Assembly: GCF_014648395.1 (NCBI RefSeq)
Contig: NZ_BMRA01000001.1
Location: 500,521 to 564,520 of the forward strand
Reading direction: 5' to 3'
DNA length: 64,000 nt
Source of the DNA: Micromonospora fulviviridis
Lineage (GTDB): Bacteria > Actinomycetota > Actinomycetes > Mycobacteriales > Micromonosporaceae
Position numbers and translations under genes: made by a program. Shown piece after piece: positions 26,183-33,705 of this stretch; positions within the stretch are counted from its first letter, which is position 1; every line of letters starts with the position of its first letter. Under the pieces are notes generated by a model, which searched no databases, was not told the origin of the DNA, and saw only the letters and a program-made list of their open reading frames with translations.

Positions 26183-27019
26183 ATGCAGACCGTCTTCTCC
26201 ACCGTCCTGCCCGACGTTCCCCGGGCCGCCGTGATCTGGCTGGCCCTGCTCGCCGTGGCGGCGATCGTGGTCGCCGCCCTGATCGTCCGCCCGGCCCGGT
26301 TCCGGTCGGTGTTCGGCGACCGGATCAGCGATGCCGCCCGGCCGAGCAGCATCGACCTGGCCGAGCAGGCCCGCGAGGAGGCCCGCGAGCGGGCCCGGTA
26401 CGCGCAGGAGGTGGCGGTGGCCGCGTCCCGGGCTGCGGCGACCGCCGAGCGGCGTCGGGCCGAGTGGCTGGCCGCGCAGGAGGAGGTCGAGGAGGCGTGG
26501 CAGGCGTACGAGGCGGCGGAGGAGGACGTCCGCCGGCTGGCCGCCGCCGCGGCGCTGCCCCTGCCCCGGACCGCCCGGACCCCCGCCGAGTACGTGGACC
26601 GGGAGCGCTGGCTGCACCGGGCGGCGCTGGACGCCCAGTGGCGCAAGGAGATCACCGTGCAGCAGCTCAGCGACATCCTCGGCCACCAGGGCTGGGATCC
26701 GAGCCGCCACCCGGTGGAGCAGGAACTGCTGCTGCGCCGGCTGGTCCGGGACAACCTCCGGGCCCGGCAGCAGGCCGCCCTGGAGCGGGAGCAGGCCGCC
26801 TGGCGGGCCGCCGAGCTGGCTGCCGCCGCCGCGCGGAGCCTGCGCGACGAGGCGTACGCGGCGACCCGGCCGGCCACCGCGCCGCAGTCGTCGCTGTCCA
26901 TCGTCGACCTGGCCGGGCCGGAGACCACCCGGGAGCTGCCGACGCCCACCCGGGCCGCCGAGACCACCCGCGAGCTGACCCCGGTGGCCCGGGGGCGGGC
27001 GGCCGTGCCGGCGTACTGA
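26183..27019 (+). CDS. Membrane-anchored coiled-coil protein of unknown function
   Basis: A 278-residue protein with one N-terminal membrane helix (about residues 14-34, VIWLALLAVAAIVVAALIV). A long Ala/Glu/Arg-rich coiled coil follows to about residue 125 (LAEQAREEARERARYAQEVA; RRAEWLAAQEEVEEAWQAYE), then a helical region with YVDRERWLHRAALDAQWRKE and a DILGHQGWDPSRHPVEQE motif, and a second charged coil. The C-terminus is Thr/Pro-rich and shows an ETTRELP/ETTRELT repeat. The topology is single-pass with the coil on the cytoplasmic side if the basic residues after the helix follow the positive-inside rule. No family is recognised. The ATG with GAGGTG nine bases before it is preferred to the GTG three codons upstream. 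Confidence 0.75.
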   Translation: MQTVFSTVLPDVPRAAVIWLALLAVAAIVVAALIVRPARFRSVFGDRISDAARPSSIDLAEQAREEARERARYAQEVAVAASRAAATAERRRAEWLAAQEEVEEAWQAYEAAEEDVRRLAAAAALPLPRTARTPAEYVDRERWLHRAALDAQWRKEITVQQLSDILGHQGWDPSRHPVEQELLLRRLVRDNLRARQQAALEREQAAWRAAELAAAAARSLRDEAYAATRPATAPQSSLSIVDLAGPETTRELPTPTRAAETTRELTPVARGRAAVPAY

Positions 27020-27058
27020 CCTCGGGCGGAACTGGCCCGGCTCGGTTAGCGTGACCTC

Positions 27059-27400
27059 GTGTCCCGTGAAGCCTGGGTACTTGTCGTGCTCGCCGCCGTC
27101 GCCGCGCTGGCGACGCTGGTCGGGGCGGTGCTGCTCGCCGTCCGGGTGGTCCGCACCCGCCGCATGCTGGGCGCGCTCGGGGTGGGCGGCAAGGTCGCCT
27201 TCTACGGCGCGCTGATCTACACGATCCTGCCGGTGGACCTGCTCCCCGACCCGATCTATCTGGACGACATGGGCGTGCTGGCCGGTGCGCTGATCTACCT
27301 GGGCCGGCTGGCCGCGAAGCACCGGGCCGCGCAGCGTGGGCTGCCCGACCGGTCGGACTCCCCGCCGGGGCCGGGCCGGCTGCGCCGCCCCGTGTCATGA
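27059..27400 (+). CDS. DUF1232 (YkvA-type) membrane protein
   Basis: A 113-residue membrane protein. It has an N-terminal helix (VLVVLAAVAALATLVGAVLL) and then the DUF1232 core, with VAFYGALIYTILPVDLLPDP as the signature and DDMGVLAGALIYLGRLA as the last helix. The P-x-D-L-x-P-D motif is characteristic of the family. Its biochemical role is not established. GTG start, 39 bp after the coiled-coil gene on the same strand, with which it may be co-transcribed. The tail is short, basic and Pro-rich. Confidence 0.85.
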   Translation: MSREAWVLVVLAAVAALATLVGAVLLAVRVVRTRRMLGALGVGGKVAFYGALIYTILPVDLLPDPIYLDDMGVLAGALIYLGRLAAKHRAAQRGLPDRSDSPPGPGRLRRPVS

Positions 27401-27449
27401 TCGGCGCGGGGCCGGCGGTCGGCCCGGACCAGGACACCGAGGGCGGGAG

Positions 27450-27872
27450 ATGGCGGGCGACCACCGGCTGGACCCACACGACGAGCGGGTCGCCCGGTTC
27501 TTCCGGGACCGGCACCTCGCCACGCTGACCACCCTGCGCGCGGACGGCACCCCGCACGTCGTACCGGTGGGGGTCACCTTCGACGCGGACGCCGGGCTGG
27601 CCCGCGTGATCACCTCCGGCACCTCGGCCAAGGCCCGGCACGTCGCCGCGGCCGGCCCGGCGGGCACGCCCGTGGCGGTCTGCCAGGTCGACGGCCGCTG
27701 GTGGCTGACCGTGGAGGGCCGGGCGGTGCTGCGCCGCGACCCGGAGTCGGTGGCCGAGGCCGAGCGGCGCTACGCCGAGCGGTACCGCACCCCACGTCCG
27801 AATCCGCAACGCGTGGTCATCGAGATCGCGGTGACCCGCCTCCTCGGCAGCCTTCCCACCGGCACCGCCTGA
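27450..27872 (+). CDS. PPOX-class F420/flavin-dependent oxidoreductase family protein
   Basis: The 140-residue protein has the split-barrel fold of the pyridoxamine-phosphate-oxidase-like family. ERVARFFRDRHLATLTTLRA and GTPHVVPVGVTFDADAG give the first strands, VITSGTSAKARHVAAAG the cofactor-phosphate loop, and VDGRWWLTVEGRAVLRRDPE and PRPNPQRVVIEIAVTRL the end. The TLTTLRADGTPHVVPV pattern is typical of actinobacterial F420-dependent members. Which cofactor is used cannot be told from sequence alone. The ATG follows GGCGGGAG. It is 49 bp downstream of the DUF1232 gene and may share its transcript. Confidence 0.8.
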   Translation: MAGDHRLDPHDERVARFFRDRHLATLTTLRADGTPHVVPVGVTFDADAGLARVITSGTSAKARHVAAAGPAGTPVAVCQVDGRWWLTVEGRAVLRRDPESVAEAERRYAERYRTPRPNPQRVVIEIAVTRLLGSLPTGTA

Positions 27873-28080
27873 CCCGGCGGTCACATCACCGCTCCGACCG
27901 CCCGCGTGGGATGTCCGGTTAAACCGTGACGGCCGCCACCTGCGGAAATCGGGGCCGACGCCGGGCCGTTGCACCTCCCGTACGAGCGATCTGAGCGAGC
28001 GGGTGGCAGGCCCGCCGCCCCCGGTGAGCGAGTGGGGACCGAGATCTCCCGACAGCACGCCGAGCGCCACTCCCGGTACC

Positions 28081-28103
28081 ACGTCTCCGCACCCCGGAGA
28101 CGT
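28081..28103 (+). promoter_or_regulatory. Hairpin in the leader of the C39-like gene
   Basis: A perfect 9-bp stem (ACGTCTCCG / CGGAGACGT, 5-nt loop) ends 13 bases before the GGAG ribosome-binding site. It may stabilise the mRNA or modulate initiation. The rest of the 253-bp leader region shows no riboswitch family I recognise. Confidence 0.45.
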
Positions 28104-28125
28104 CAACCCCCGAATGGAGTCCGCC

Positions 28126-28770
28126 ATGAACTCGATCCTCCGTAAGAGCATGCTGTCCGTCGCCGGCCTCTGCATGTCCGGCGGCATCATCGCCGGCCCG
28201 GCTGTGGCGGCGCACGCCGCACCGGCGCAGGCCGGGCCGAAGGCCCTGTCGACCGTGGCCAAGGGCAAGGGCGAGCGGAGCGCCGGCTACGAGTACGAGG
28301 CGCAGCCGAACTTCTTCTACTGCGGTCCGGCCTCGACCCGGATCGCCCTGTCGGCCGAGGGCAAGGAGGTCAGCCAGGACGAGCTGGCCGCCAAGCTGGG
28401 CACCACCGAGAACGGCACCGACTCGGCCATCGACATCACCCGGGTGCTCAACGAGTACACCGGTGGCAAGTACAAGACCACCGAGATCCGGGACGACGTG
28501 GCCACCAAGGAGCAGGTCGAGCGCCTGCGGGCGGACGTCAGGGCCGCCGTGGACCAGGGTCGGCCGGTCGTCGCCAACATCCTGGGCGGCGCGCTGGACA
28601 TCGACGGTGTCGAGCACAGCTACCCCGGTCACTACCTGACCGTGGTGGAGTACAAGGACGACGGCAACACGGTGCTGATCGCCGACCCGGCCAGCCCGAA
28701 CGAGCCGACGTACTGGATGGACGTGACCGAGCTGGCCAACTGGATCGCCGGCCGCGGTTACAGCTCCTGA
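28126..28770 (+). CDS. Secreted C39-like papain-fold peptidase family protein
   Basis: The 214-residue protein has a signal peptide (to about residue 32, ending AVAAHAAPA). The papain-like C39 domain that follows has all three expected catalytic positions: Cys66 in FFYCGPAST, His169 in YPGHYLTVVEY and Asp187 in IADPASP. The gene is not beside a bacteriocin ABC transporter, so this is a free extracellular enzyme or enzyme-like protein, not a leader-peptide processing domain. Substrate unknown. The start at MNSILRK follows GGAG with good spacing; an ATG four codons upstream is less likely. A hairpin precedes the ribosome-binding site and a strong terminator follows the gene. Confidence 0.82.
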   Translation: MNSILRKSMLSVAGLCMSGGIIAGPAVAAHAAPAQAGPKALSTVAKGKGERSAGYEYEAQPNFFYCGPASTRIALSAEGKEVSQDELAAKLGTTENGTDSAIDITRVLNEYTGGKYKTTEIRDDVATKEQVERLRADVRAAVDQGRPVVANILGGALDIDGVEHSYPGHYLTVVEYKDDGNTVLIADPASPNEPTYWMDVTELANWIAGRGYSS

Positions 28771-28781
28771 CCGAACCACCG

Positions 28782-28816
28782 AGGGCCGGTCTCCCCCGAG
28801 CGGGGAGGCCGGCCCT
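28782..28816 (+). terminator. Terminator of the C39-like gene
   Basis: A 15-bp stem with one G-T pair (AGGGCCGGTCTCCCC / GGGGAGGCCGGCCCT, 5-nt loop) followed by TTTCGG. Confidence 0.85.
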
Positions 28817-28859
28817 TTCGGCGTCCTGTTCCGTCACCGGCCCCGCTAGAGTCTGGACC

Positions 28860-29531
28860 GTGCCGCGTCCGGTGATCTTCGACCTGTTCCACACCCTGGT
28901 GCCCGGCGGGGACTCCGAGCGGGACCGGGTGGTCGGCGAGATGGCGCTGATGGTGGGGGTGGAGCCGGCCGCGCTGGTCGACGCGTACCACGCGACCTGG
29001 CGGGACCGGATGACCCGCTGGGACGCCGCGGAGACGGTCCGCATCCTGGCCCGGCGGCTCGGCGGCACGCCCACCGAGGAGCAGGTGACCCGGGCCGCCG
29101 CGCACCGCCGCGAGCTGGCCCGGCGGCTGCTGGGCCGCGTCCGGCCGGAAACCGTCGCGGTGCTGGACGCGCTGCGCGCCGACGGCCACCCGATCGGGCT
29201 GGTCAGCAACGCCACCGCGGAGACCGCCGAGGCGTGGCCCTCGACCGACCTGGCCCGCCGGTTCGACGTCGCGGTCTTCTCCAGCGACGTGGGCCTGGCC
29301 AAGCCCGACCCGGCGATCTACCGGCTGGCGGCGGAGCGTCTCGGCGTCGCGCCGGCCGACTGCGTCTTCGTGGGCGACGGCGCGGACGGCGAGCTGGCCG
29401 GCGCGGCGGCGGTCGGCATGACCGTGGTCCGGACCACCGAGCACAACGACACCGATCCCGCCTGGGTGGGCCGCGCGCTGACCGCCCTGGGCGAGCTGCC
29501 CGCCCTGCTGCGCGAGCCGATCGGCGGGTGA
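28860..29531 (+). CDS. HAD superfamily hydrolase
   Basis: A 223-residue HAD-family protein with a helical cap. Motif I is altered: the usual DxDxT/V reads FDLFHTL, so the second Asp of the classical phosphatase motif is Phe-replaced (D-L-F), a pattern seen in haloacid dehalogenase-type and some other subfamilies. Motif II is GLVSNAT, motif III Lys in GLAKPDP, and motif IV VGDGADGELAGA. The D-L-F form suggests dehalogenase-like chemistry or a non-phosphatase role, but many such proteins are phosphatases with shifted residues. GTG start. It is a single gene between two unrelated genes. Confidence 0.8.
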   Translation: MPRPVIFDLFHTLVPGGDSERDRVVGEMALMVGVEPAALVDAYHATWRDRMTRWDAAETVRILARRLGGTPTEEQVTRAAAHRRELARRLLGRVRPETVAVLDALRADGHPIGLVSNATAETAEAWPSTDLARRFDVAVFSSDVGLAKPDPAIYRLAAERLGVAPADCVFVGDGADGELAGAAAVGMTVVRTTEHNDTDPAWVGRALTALGELPALLREPIGG

Positions 29532-29635
29532 GCACCTGCGCCGGGAGGCGACGGCAATCCGGCTGGTTCGACCGTCCGGGCGGGGGTAGTGGTCCGACAA
29601 GCCGTTCCGCAACCCACCGGTAAGGGGCTATTCAG

Positions 29636-30229
29636 ATGACCGACGTACAGACGGAACGGGACGTCGTCGACGTCCTGATGACGGACCACCGCGAGGTCGA
29701 GGCGATCTTCGTCGAGCTGGAGAGCCGGCAGGGCACCCCGGAGCACCGGCGGCAGCTCGCCGACGTGGTGATCGCCGAGCTGGTGCGGCACTCCGTGGCC
29801 GAGGAGGCCTATGTCTACCCGGCCGCCCGCAAGGCGCTCCCCGACGGCGACCAGCTCGCCGAGCACGAGATCTCCGAGCACGCCGACGCCGAGCGGACCA
29901 TGAAGGAGCTGGAGTCGCTCGACCCCTCCGAGCCGCGCTTCGACGAGCTGCTGACCAAGCTCACCGCGACCATCCGGCACCACGTGCAGGACGAGGAGAG
30001 CGACCTATTCCCCCGGCTCCGCGCGGCCTGCGCCCGGGAGGAGCTGGTCGAGCTGGCCGGCAAGGTGGAGGCGGCGAAGAAGTCGGCGCCCACCCGGCCG
30101 CACCCGGCCGCCCCGGACCACCCGCCGGCGAACAAGCTGCTCGCCCCGGGAACCGGCCTGGTCGACCGGATGCGTGACGCGCTGAGCGGCCGGCCCACCT
30201 CCATGCGGGAGCTGCGCGAGAAGTCCTGA
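29636..30229 (+). CDS. Hemerythrin HHE-domain protein
   Basis: A 197-residue protein whose first 140 residues form the four-helix HHE cation-binding bundle. Candidate diiron ligands are His in MTDHREVEAIF, His and Glu in LVRHSVAEEAYVYPA, His in EHEISEHADAE, and His and Glu in TIRHHVQDEESDLFP. The C-terminal 50 residues are a Pro/Ala-rich linker and a short helix. Proteins of this kind bind oxygen, nitric oxide or peroxide through two irons and are common in actinobacteria; the ligand here is unknown. ATG start with an AAGGGGC upstream site. Confidence 0.87.
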   Translation: MTDVQTERDVVDVLMTDHREVEAIFVELESRQGTPEHRRQLADVVIAELVRHSVAEEAYVYPAARKALPDGDQLAEHEISEHADAERTMKELESLDPSEPRFDELLTKLTATIRHHVQDEESDLFPRLRAACAREELVELAGKVEAAKKSAPTRPHPAAPDHPPANKLLAPGTGLVDRMRDALSGRPTSMRELREKS

Positions 30230-30238
30230 CCACCGACC

Positions 30239-30278
30239 GCGGCGGCCACGCTCCCGGCACGGGGGGCGTGGCCGCCGC
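30239..30278. terminator. Bidirectional hairpin between hemerythrin and lrp-type genes
   Basis: A 13-bp perfect stem (GCGGCGGCCACGC / GCGTGGCCGCCGC, 14-nt loop) lies between two convergent stops and probably serves both. Confidence 0.75.
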
Positions 30279-30284
30279 CGTGTG

Positions 30285-30740
30285 TCAGGGGGTCTGCGGG
30301 TACGGGTCGAGCGGGCGCTCGAAGAAACTCTCCAGCACCACCACGGTCTGCGTGCCGGTGACACCCTCCACCTGGAACAGCCGGCGCAGGCTGGCCTGGA
30401 GCTGCTCGGGCGTGCCGACCCGGATCTTCACGAGCAGCGAGGCGGGGCCGGCGATGACGTGCGCCTCCTCCACCTCGGGCAGCGCGGCGAGCGCCTCCCG
30501 GGTGGGCTGGTCGCCCATCCACGCGTTCGCCTCCACCAGCACGAACGCCAGCACGCCCCGGCCGACCGCGGCCGGGTCGACGTCCACGGTGGTCCGCCGG
30601 ACCACCCCCTGCTCGCGCAGCTTGCGCACCCGCTCGTGGACCGCTCCCGTGGAGAGCCCGACCGCCCCGGCCAGCGCCGCGTACGACTGGGTGGCGTCGT
30701 GTTGCAGCGCCGCGAGCAGCTTCCGGTCGACGTCGTCCAC
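30285..30740 (-). CDS. Lrp/AsnC family transcriptional regulator
   Basis: A 151-residue regulator. The N-terminal winged helix (LAALQHDATQSYAALAGAVG and LSTGAVHERVRKLREQGVV) is followed by the RAM ligand-binding domain (VLAFVLVEANAWMGDQPTRE; VEEAHVIAGPASLLVKIRVG; VEGVTGTQTVVVLESFFERP). Such proteins form octamers or hexadecamers and respond to amino acids or related small molecules. The GTG start has a GGAGGCGC site. It is divergent from an SMP-30-type lactonase gene, and a palindrome in the shared region (30783-30810) is a candidate operator, so autoregulation and control of the lactonase gene are likely. Confidence 0.9.
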   Translation of the reverse strand: MDDVDRKLLAALQHDATQSYAALAGAVGLSTGAVHERVRKLREQGVVRRTTVDVDPAAVGRGVLAFVLVEANAWMGDQPTREALAALPEVEEAHVIAGPASLLVKIRVGTPEQLQASLRRLFQVEGVTGTQTVVVLESFFERPLDPYPQTP

Positions 30741-30782
30741 GACCGCGCCTCCGTTCGGTGATGGTCCTCACGACTGATTCTC

Positions 30783-30810
30783 GTTCGGCCATGTTAGCGT
30801 CATGCCGAAC
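30783..30810. promoter_or_regulatory. Candidate operator of the Lrp-type regulator
   Basis: GTTCGGC and GCCGAAC form perfect 7-bp arms 14 bp apart, with near-symmetric bases just inside (CAT/CAT). The palindrome sits in the 96-bp gap between the divergent regulator and lactonase genes and contains TAGCGT, a possible -10 for the lactonase gene. Confidence 0.6.
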
Positions 30811-30836
30811 GTCAGTCACAAACGGAGGCGGTCGAC

Positions 30837-31739
30837 GTGGATCGGTTCAGGACGCGTTTCGAGGTGCGGGACGAGCGGTTCCGCCGGGTCAACGGCGACG
30901 AGTGGACGGAGTGCCTCTGGACCGGGGGCCGCTGGCTGGAGGGTCCGGCCTGGTTCTCCGCCGGGCGCTACCTGGTCTTCAGCGACATCCCCAACGACCG
31001 GCTGCTGCGCTGGGACGAGACCACCGGCGCGGTCGGGGTGTTCCGCCAGCCGGCCGGCTACGCCAACGGGCACACCGTCGACCGGCGGGGACGGCTGGTG
31101 AGCTGCGAGCAGGGCCGGCGGCGGGTCACCCGGACCGAGGCCGACGGCACTGACACGGTGCTCGCCGAGCGCTGGCGCGGCAAGCGGCTGAACAGCCCGA
31201 ACGACGTGGTGGAGCACTCCGACGGCTCGATCTGGTTCACCGACCCGAGCTACGGCATCGACAGCGACTACGAGGGTCACCGGGCCGAGAGCGAGATCGG
31301 CGGCAACCACGTCTACCGGGTCGACCCGCACGACGGCGAGGTACGCCAGGTCGCCGACGATTTCGTGCAGCCCAACGGGCTGGCGTTCAGCCCCGACGAG
31401 TCGCTGCTCTACGTGGTCGACACGCGGGCCAAGCACCTGCGCCGGTTCGCCGTCACCGAGGGCGGCGCCCTGCGCGGCGGCGAGGTCTTCGCCACCTGCG
31501 ACGCCGGCTCCTTCGACGGCGTACGCCTCGACGACGCCGGCCGGGTCTGGGTGGCCGCGCACGACGGGCTGCACTGCTTCGACCCGGACGGCACGCTGCT
31601 CGGCAAGCTGCACCTGCCGGAGGTGGTCGCCAACTTCACCTTCGGCGGCCCGAAGCGCAACCAGCTCTACATCTGCGCCTCCAGCTCGCTGTTCAGCCTG
31701 CGGATCAACGTCAACGGGGCGCGCTACCCCGGCTGGTGA
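30837..31739 (+). CDS. SMP-30/gluconolactonase family protein
   Basis: A 300-residue six-bladed beta-propeller of the SMP-30/gluconolaconase/LRE family, which hydrolyses sugar or other lactones using one divalent metal. Likely ligands are the Glu in WLEGPAW, the Asn in LNSPNDVV and the Asp in SFDGVRLD. Characteristic blades are seen at LVFSDIPNDRLLRWD, IWFTDPSYGID and LYVVDTRAKHLRRF. It has no signal peptide. GTG start with a GGAGGCGGTC site. It is divergent from the Lrp-type regulator and converges on the ferredoxin gene with only 4 bp between stops. Confidence 0.9.
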   Translation: MDRFRTRFEVRDERFRRVNGDEWTECLWTGGRWLEGPAWFSAGRYLVFSDIPNDRLLRWDETTGAVGVFRQPAGYANGHTVDRRGRLVSCEQGRRRVTRTEADGTDTVLAERWRGKRLNSPNDVVEHSDGSIWFTDPSYGIDSDYEGHRAESEIGGNHVYRVDPHDGEVRQVADDFVQPNGLAFSPDESLLYVVDTRAKHLRRFAVTEGGALRGGEVFATCDAGSFDGVRLDDAGRVWVAAHDGLHCFDPDGTLLGKLHLPEVVANFTFGGPKRNQLYICASSSLFSLRINVNGARYPGW

Positions 31740-31743
31740 CCGG

Positions 31744-31977
31744 TCAGCCCTCCGGGGCGATCCGCCGGAGGTTGTCCAGGTCGGACACCACGATCGCCTC
31801 CAGCGGGCAGGACTCGGCCGCATCCAGCACCGACTCGTCGGCGGCGATCCGCTCGGCCACCGGCCGGGACAGCCCGCCGACCAGCACGAAGTGACGCGGC
31901 GACACCCCGGCGCAGATCCCGGAGCCGATGCACCGGGTCGGGTCGACGTGCAGCCGCCACTCGGTCCCCTCGCTCAC
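31744..31977 (-). CDS. Three-cysteine ferredoxin (probably 3Fe-4S)
   Basis: A 77-residue ferredoxin. Cys16, Cys22 and Cys57 (CIGSGIC ... SCPLEAI) fit the ligand pattern of the P450-associated ferredoxins of actinobacteria. The fourth usual position is not Cys (VSP after Cys22), which indicates a 3Fe-4S cluster. Its role should be to deliver electrons from a reductase to the P450 encoded immediately upstream, 25 bp away on the same strand. No ferredoxin reductase gene lies in the window. GTG start. Confidence 0.9.
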   Translation of the reverse strand: MSEGTEWRLHVDPTRCIGSGICAGVSPRHFVLVGGLSRPVAERIAADESVLDAAESCPLEAIVVSDLDNLRRIAPEG

Positions 31978-32002
31978 GCTTCCTCCCCCGCTCCGGCCCG
32001 GT

Positions 32003-33208
32003 TCACCAGGCCACCGGCATCGCCACCAGGCCCCGCACCAGCAGGCCGCTCTTCCAGGTCAGCTCCTCCACCGGCACCGCGAGCCGGAGCCCCGGCGCCC
32101 GGTCGAGCAGGGTCTCCAGCACCACCCGCAGCTCCATCCGGGCCAGCTGTGCGCCGACGCAGTGATGCACGCCGTGGCCGAAGCCGAGATGGGGGTTGAC
32201 CTGGCGGGTCAGGTCCAGCCGGTCGGCGTCGGCGAAGACGGCGCCGTCCCGGTTGGCCGCCGCGATGTTGACCACCACGGGCTCGCCCGCCCGGACCAGC
32301 ACCCCGCCCAGCTCGACGTCCTCGGTGGCGTAGCGGGGGAAGGCCGCCGTCGCGCCGAGCGGGATGAACCGCATCAGCTCCTCGACGGCGACCGGCACCA
32401 GCTCCGGCCGCTCCCCCAGGGTGGCCCAGGCGCCGGGGGTGGTGAGCAGGACGTACACCATGTTGGGGATCTGGGTCACCGTGGTCTCGTGGCCGGCGGC
32501 GAGCAGCCCGGCGGCGAGGGTGACCATCTCCTCCTCGGTGAGCCGGTCGGCGTGCTCGTCGCGCGCCCGCACCATCGCGCTGAGCAGGTCGTCGGCGGGT
32601 TCGACCCGGCGCCGGGCGACCAGCCCGCCCATGTAGGCGAGCAGGTTGTCGAGGTAGTGCTGGGCGAGACCGGGCTCCAGCGAGGTGGTCGAGACGATCG
32701 CCTCCGACCACGTGTGGAACCTGTCCTGGTCGGACACCGGCACGCCGAGCAGGTCGCAGATCACCCGGATCGGCAGCGGGGTGGCCAGGTGTGCCACCAG
32801 GTCGGCGGGCGGCCCGGCGGCGAGCAATCCGTCGACCAGCTCGTCGGCCACCGCCCGGGTACGCGGACGCAGCTCCTCGACCCGGCGCGCCGTGAACGCC
32901 TTCGCCACCAGCCGGCGCAGCCGGGTGTGCTCCGGCGGGTCCATCGAGAGGATGCCGGTCTCCTGCTGGCGCGGGGTGTTCCGGGGTTCGTCGCGGCCGA
33001 CCGACGCGGCCCGGCTGAACCGGGGGTCGCCGAGCACCGTCTTCACGTCGGCGTGCCGGGTGGCCAGCCAGGCGGGCTCGCCGTAGGGCAGTTGGACCCG
33101 GACCAGCGGCTGCTCGCGCAGCTCGGCGTAGCGGGCGTCCAGGTCGAGCCGGAAGGGGGCGTTGAACGGGTAGCGCTGCGGGATGGTCGCCTGGGAAGTG
33201 TCGGTCAC
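32003..33208 (-). CDS. Cytochrome P450
   Basis: A 401-residue soluble bacterial class I P450. The I-helix AGHETT oxygen-activation motif, the EELMRF ExxR motif, and the heme loop FGHGVHHCVGAQLAR with axial Cys350 are all present. MDPPEHTRLRRLVAKAF marks the C-helix. The substrate cannot be told. An ATG 24 codons upstream is open, but those codons include several rare ones (CGA, AGA, ACT) unlike the gene body, so I start at a GTG giving VTDTSQATIPQRYPF. It is followed by its ferredoxin, and the pair probably acts in oxidation of a secondary metabolite or xenobiotic. Confidence 0.9.
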   Translation of the reverse strand: MTDTSQATIPQRYPFNAPFRLDLDARYAELREQPLVRVQLPYGEPAWLATRHADVKTVLGDPRFSRAASVGRDEPRNTPRQQETGILSMDPPEHTRLRRLVAKAFTARRVEELRPRTRAVADELVDGLLAAGPPADLVAHLATPLPIRVICDLLGVPVSDQDRFHTWSEAIVSTTSLEPGLAQHYLDNLLAYMGGLVARRRVEPADDLLSAMVRARDEHADRLTEEEMVTLAAGLLAAGHETTVTQIPNMVYVLLTTPGAWATLGERPELVPVAVEELMRFIPLGATAAFPRYATEDVELGGVLVRAGEPVVVNIAAANRDGAVFADADRLDLTRQVNPHLGFGHGVHHCVGAQLARMELRVVLETLLDRAPGLRLAVPVEELTWKSGLLVRGLVAMPVAW

Positions 33209-33393
33209 CGGCTGGCTCGCTCTCGTCCACGGCACCGCGGGCGGTGCGGGTCGACTCCGCACGACTCGACGCTGAGTCATGCCCCGACTGCGGATGGTAG
33301 CGAGATCGGTCGATGGAGACCAGAGGGTTGTTCGGGGTCCGACACGACGATCCCGGGCCGCCCACGCGGGACGGCCCGGGATCGCCGGCGCGG

Positions 33394-33576
33394 TCAGCGT
33401 CCGGTGTCGCCCTCGCCGGTCCGCTGCTGAGCCATGTCGACGCCCTTGTCGATCTTCTCGTCGTACTTGCCCTGGGTCCGCTTGTCGGCCATGTCGCCGC
33501 CCTTTTCGATGCCCTGGTCGACCTGCTTGTCGTGCTTGTCGGCGAAGTCCTTGGCCTTGTCCATGAAGTCACCCAT
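33394..33576 (-). CDS. MT0933/Rv0909-like antitoxin family protein
   Basis: A 60-residue, very charged helical protein starting MGDFMDKAKDFADKHDKQVD with an Asp/Lys rhythm and ending GEGDTGR. This resembles the MT0933/Rv0909 antitoxin family (PF14013), in which the neighbouring mycobacterial gene is a toxin; many actinobacterial copies, like this one, stand alone. No toxin-like gene is adjacent here, so a stress-related role is as likely as a toxin-antitoxin role. The ATG has a GGGAGAACC site. The open frame continuing upstream to beyond the AI-2E-type gene is a shadow. Confidence 0.75.
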   Translation of the reverse strand: MGDFMDKAKDFADKHDKQVDQGIEKGGDMADKRTQGKYDEKIDKGVDMAQQRTGEGDTGR

Positions 33577-33705
33577 GCCGGTTCTCCCTTCGATACCTTG
33601 AATGCCTTCCCTGGGTCCGGAGGCACAAACGCGCCGCGCCCGAAGGCCGCCCGGGTGTCGGATTCGCGTGCGTCGGGTACCAACGGCCACGATCGAGGAG
33701 GCGAC

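Noticed and set aside
27873..28080. Possible second riboswitch before the C39-like gene
   Set aside because: None of the conserved ydaO, cobalamin, TPP or other signatures could be found; only one short hairpin is visible.
33209..33280. N-terminal extension of the P450 to an upstream ATG
   Set aside because: Rare codons and lack of P450-like sequence contrast with the gene body.
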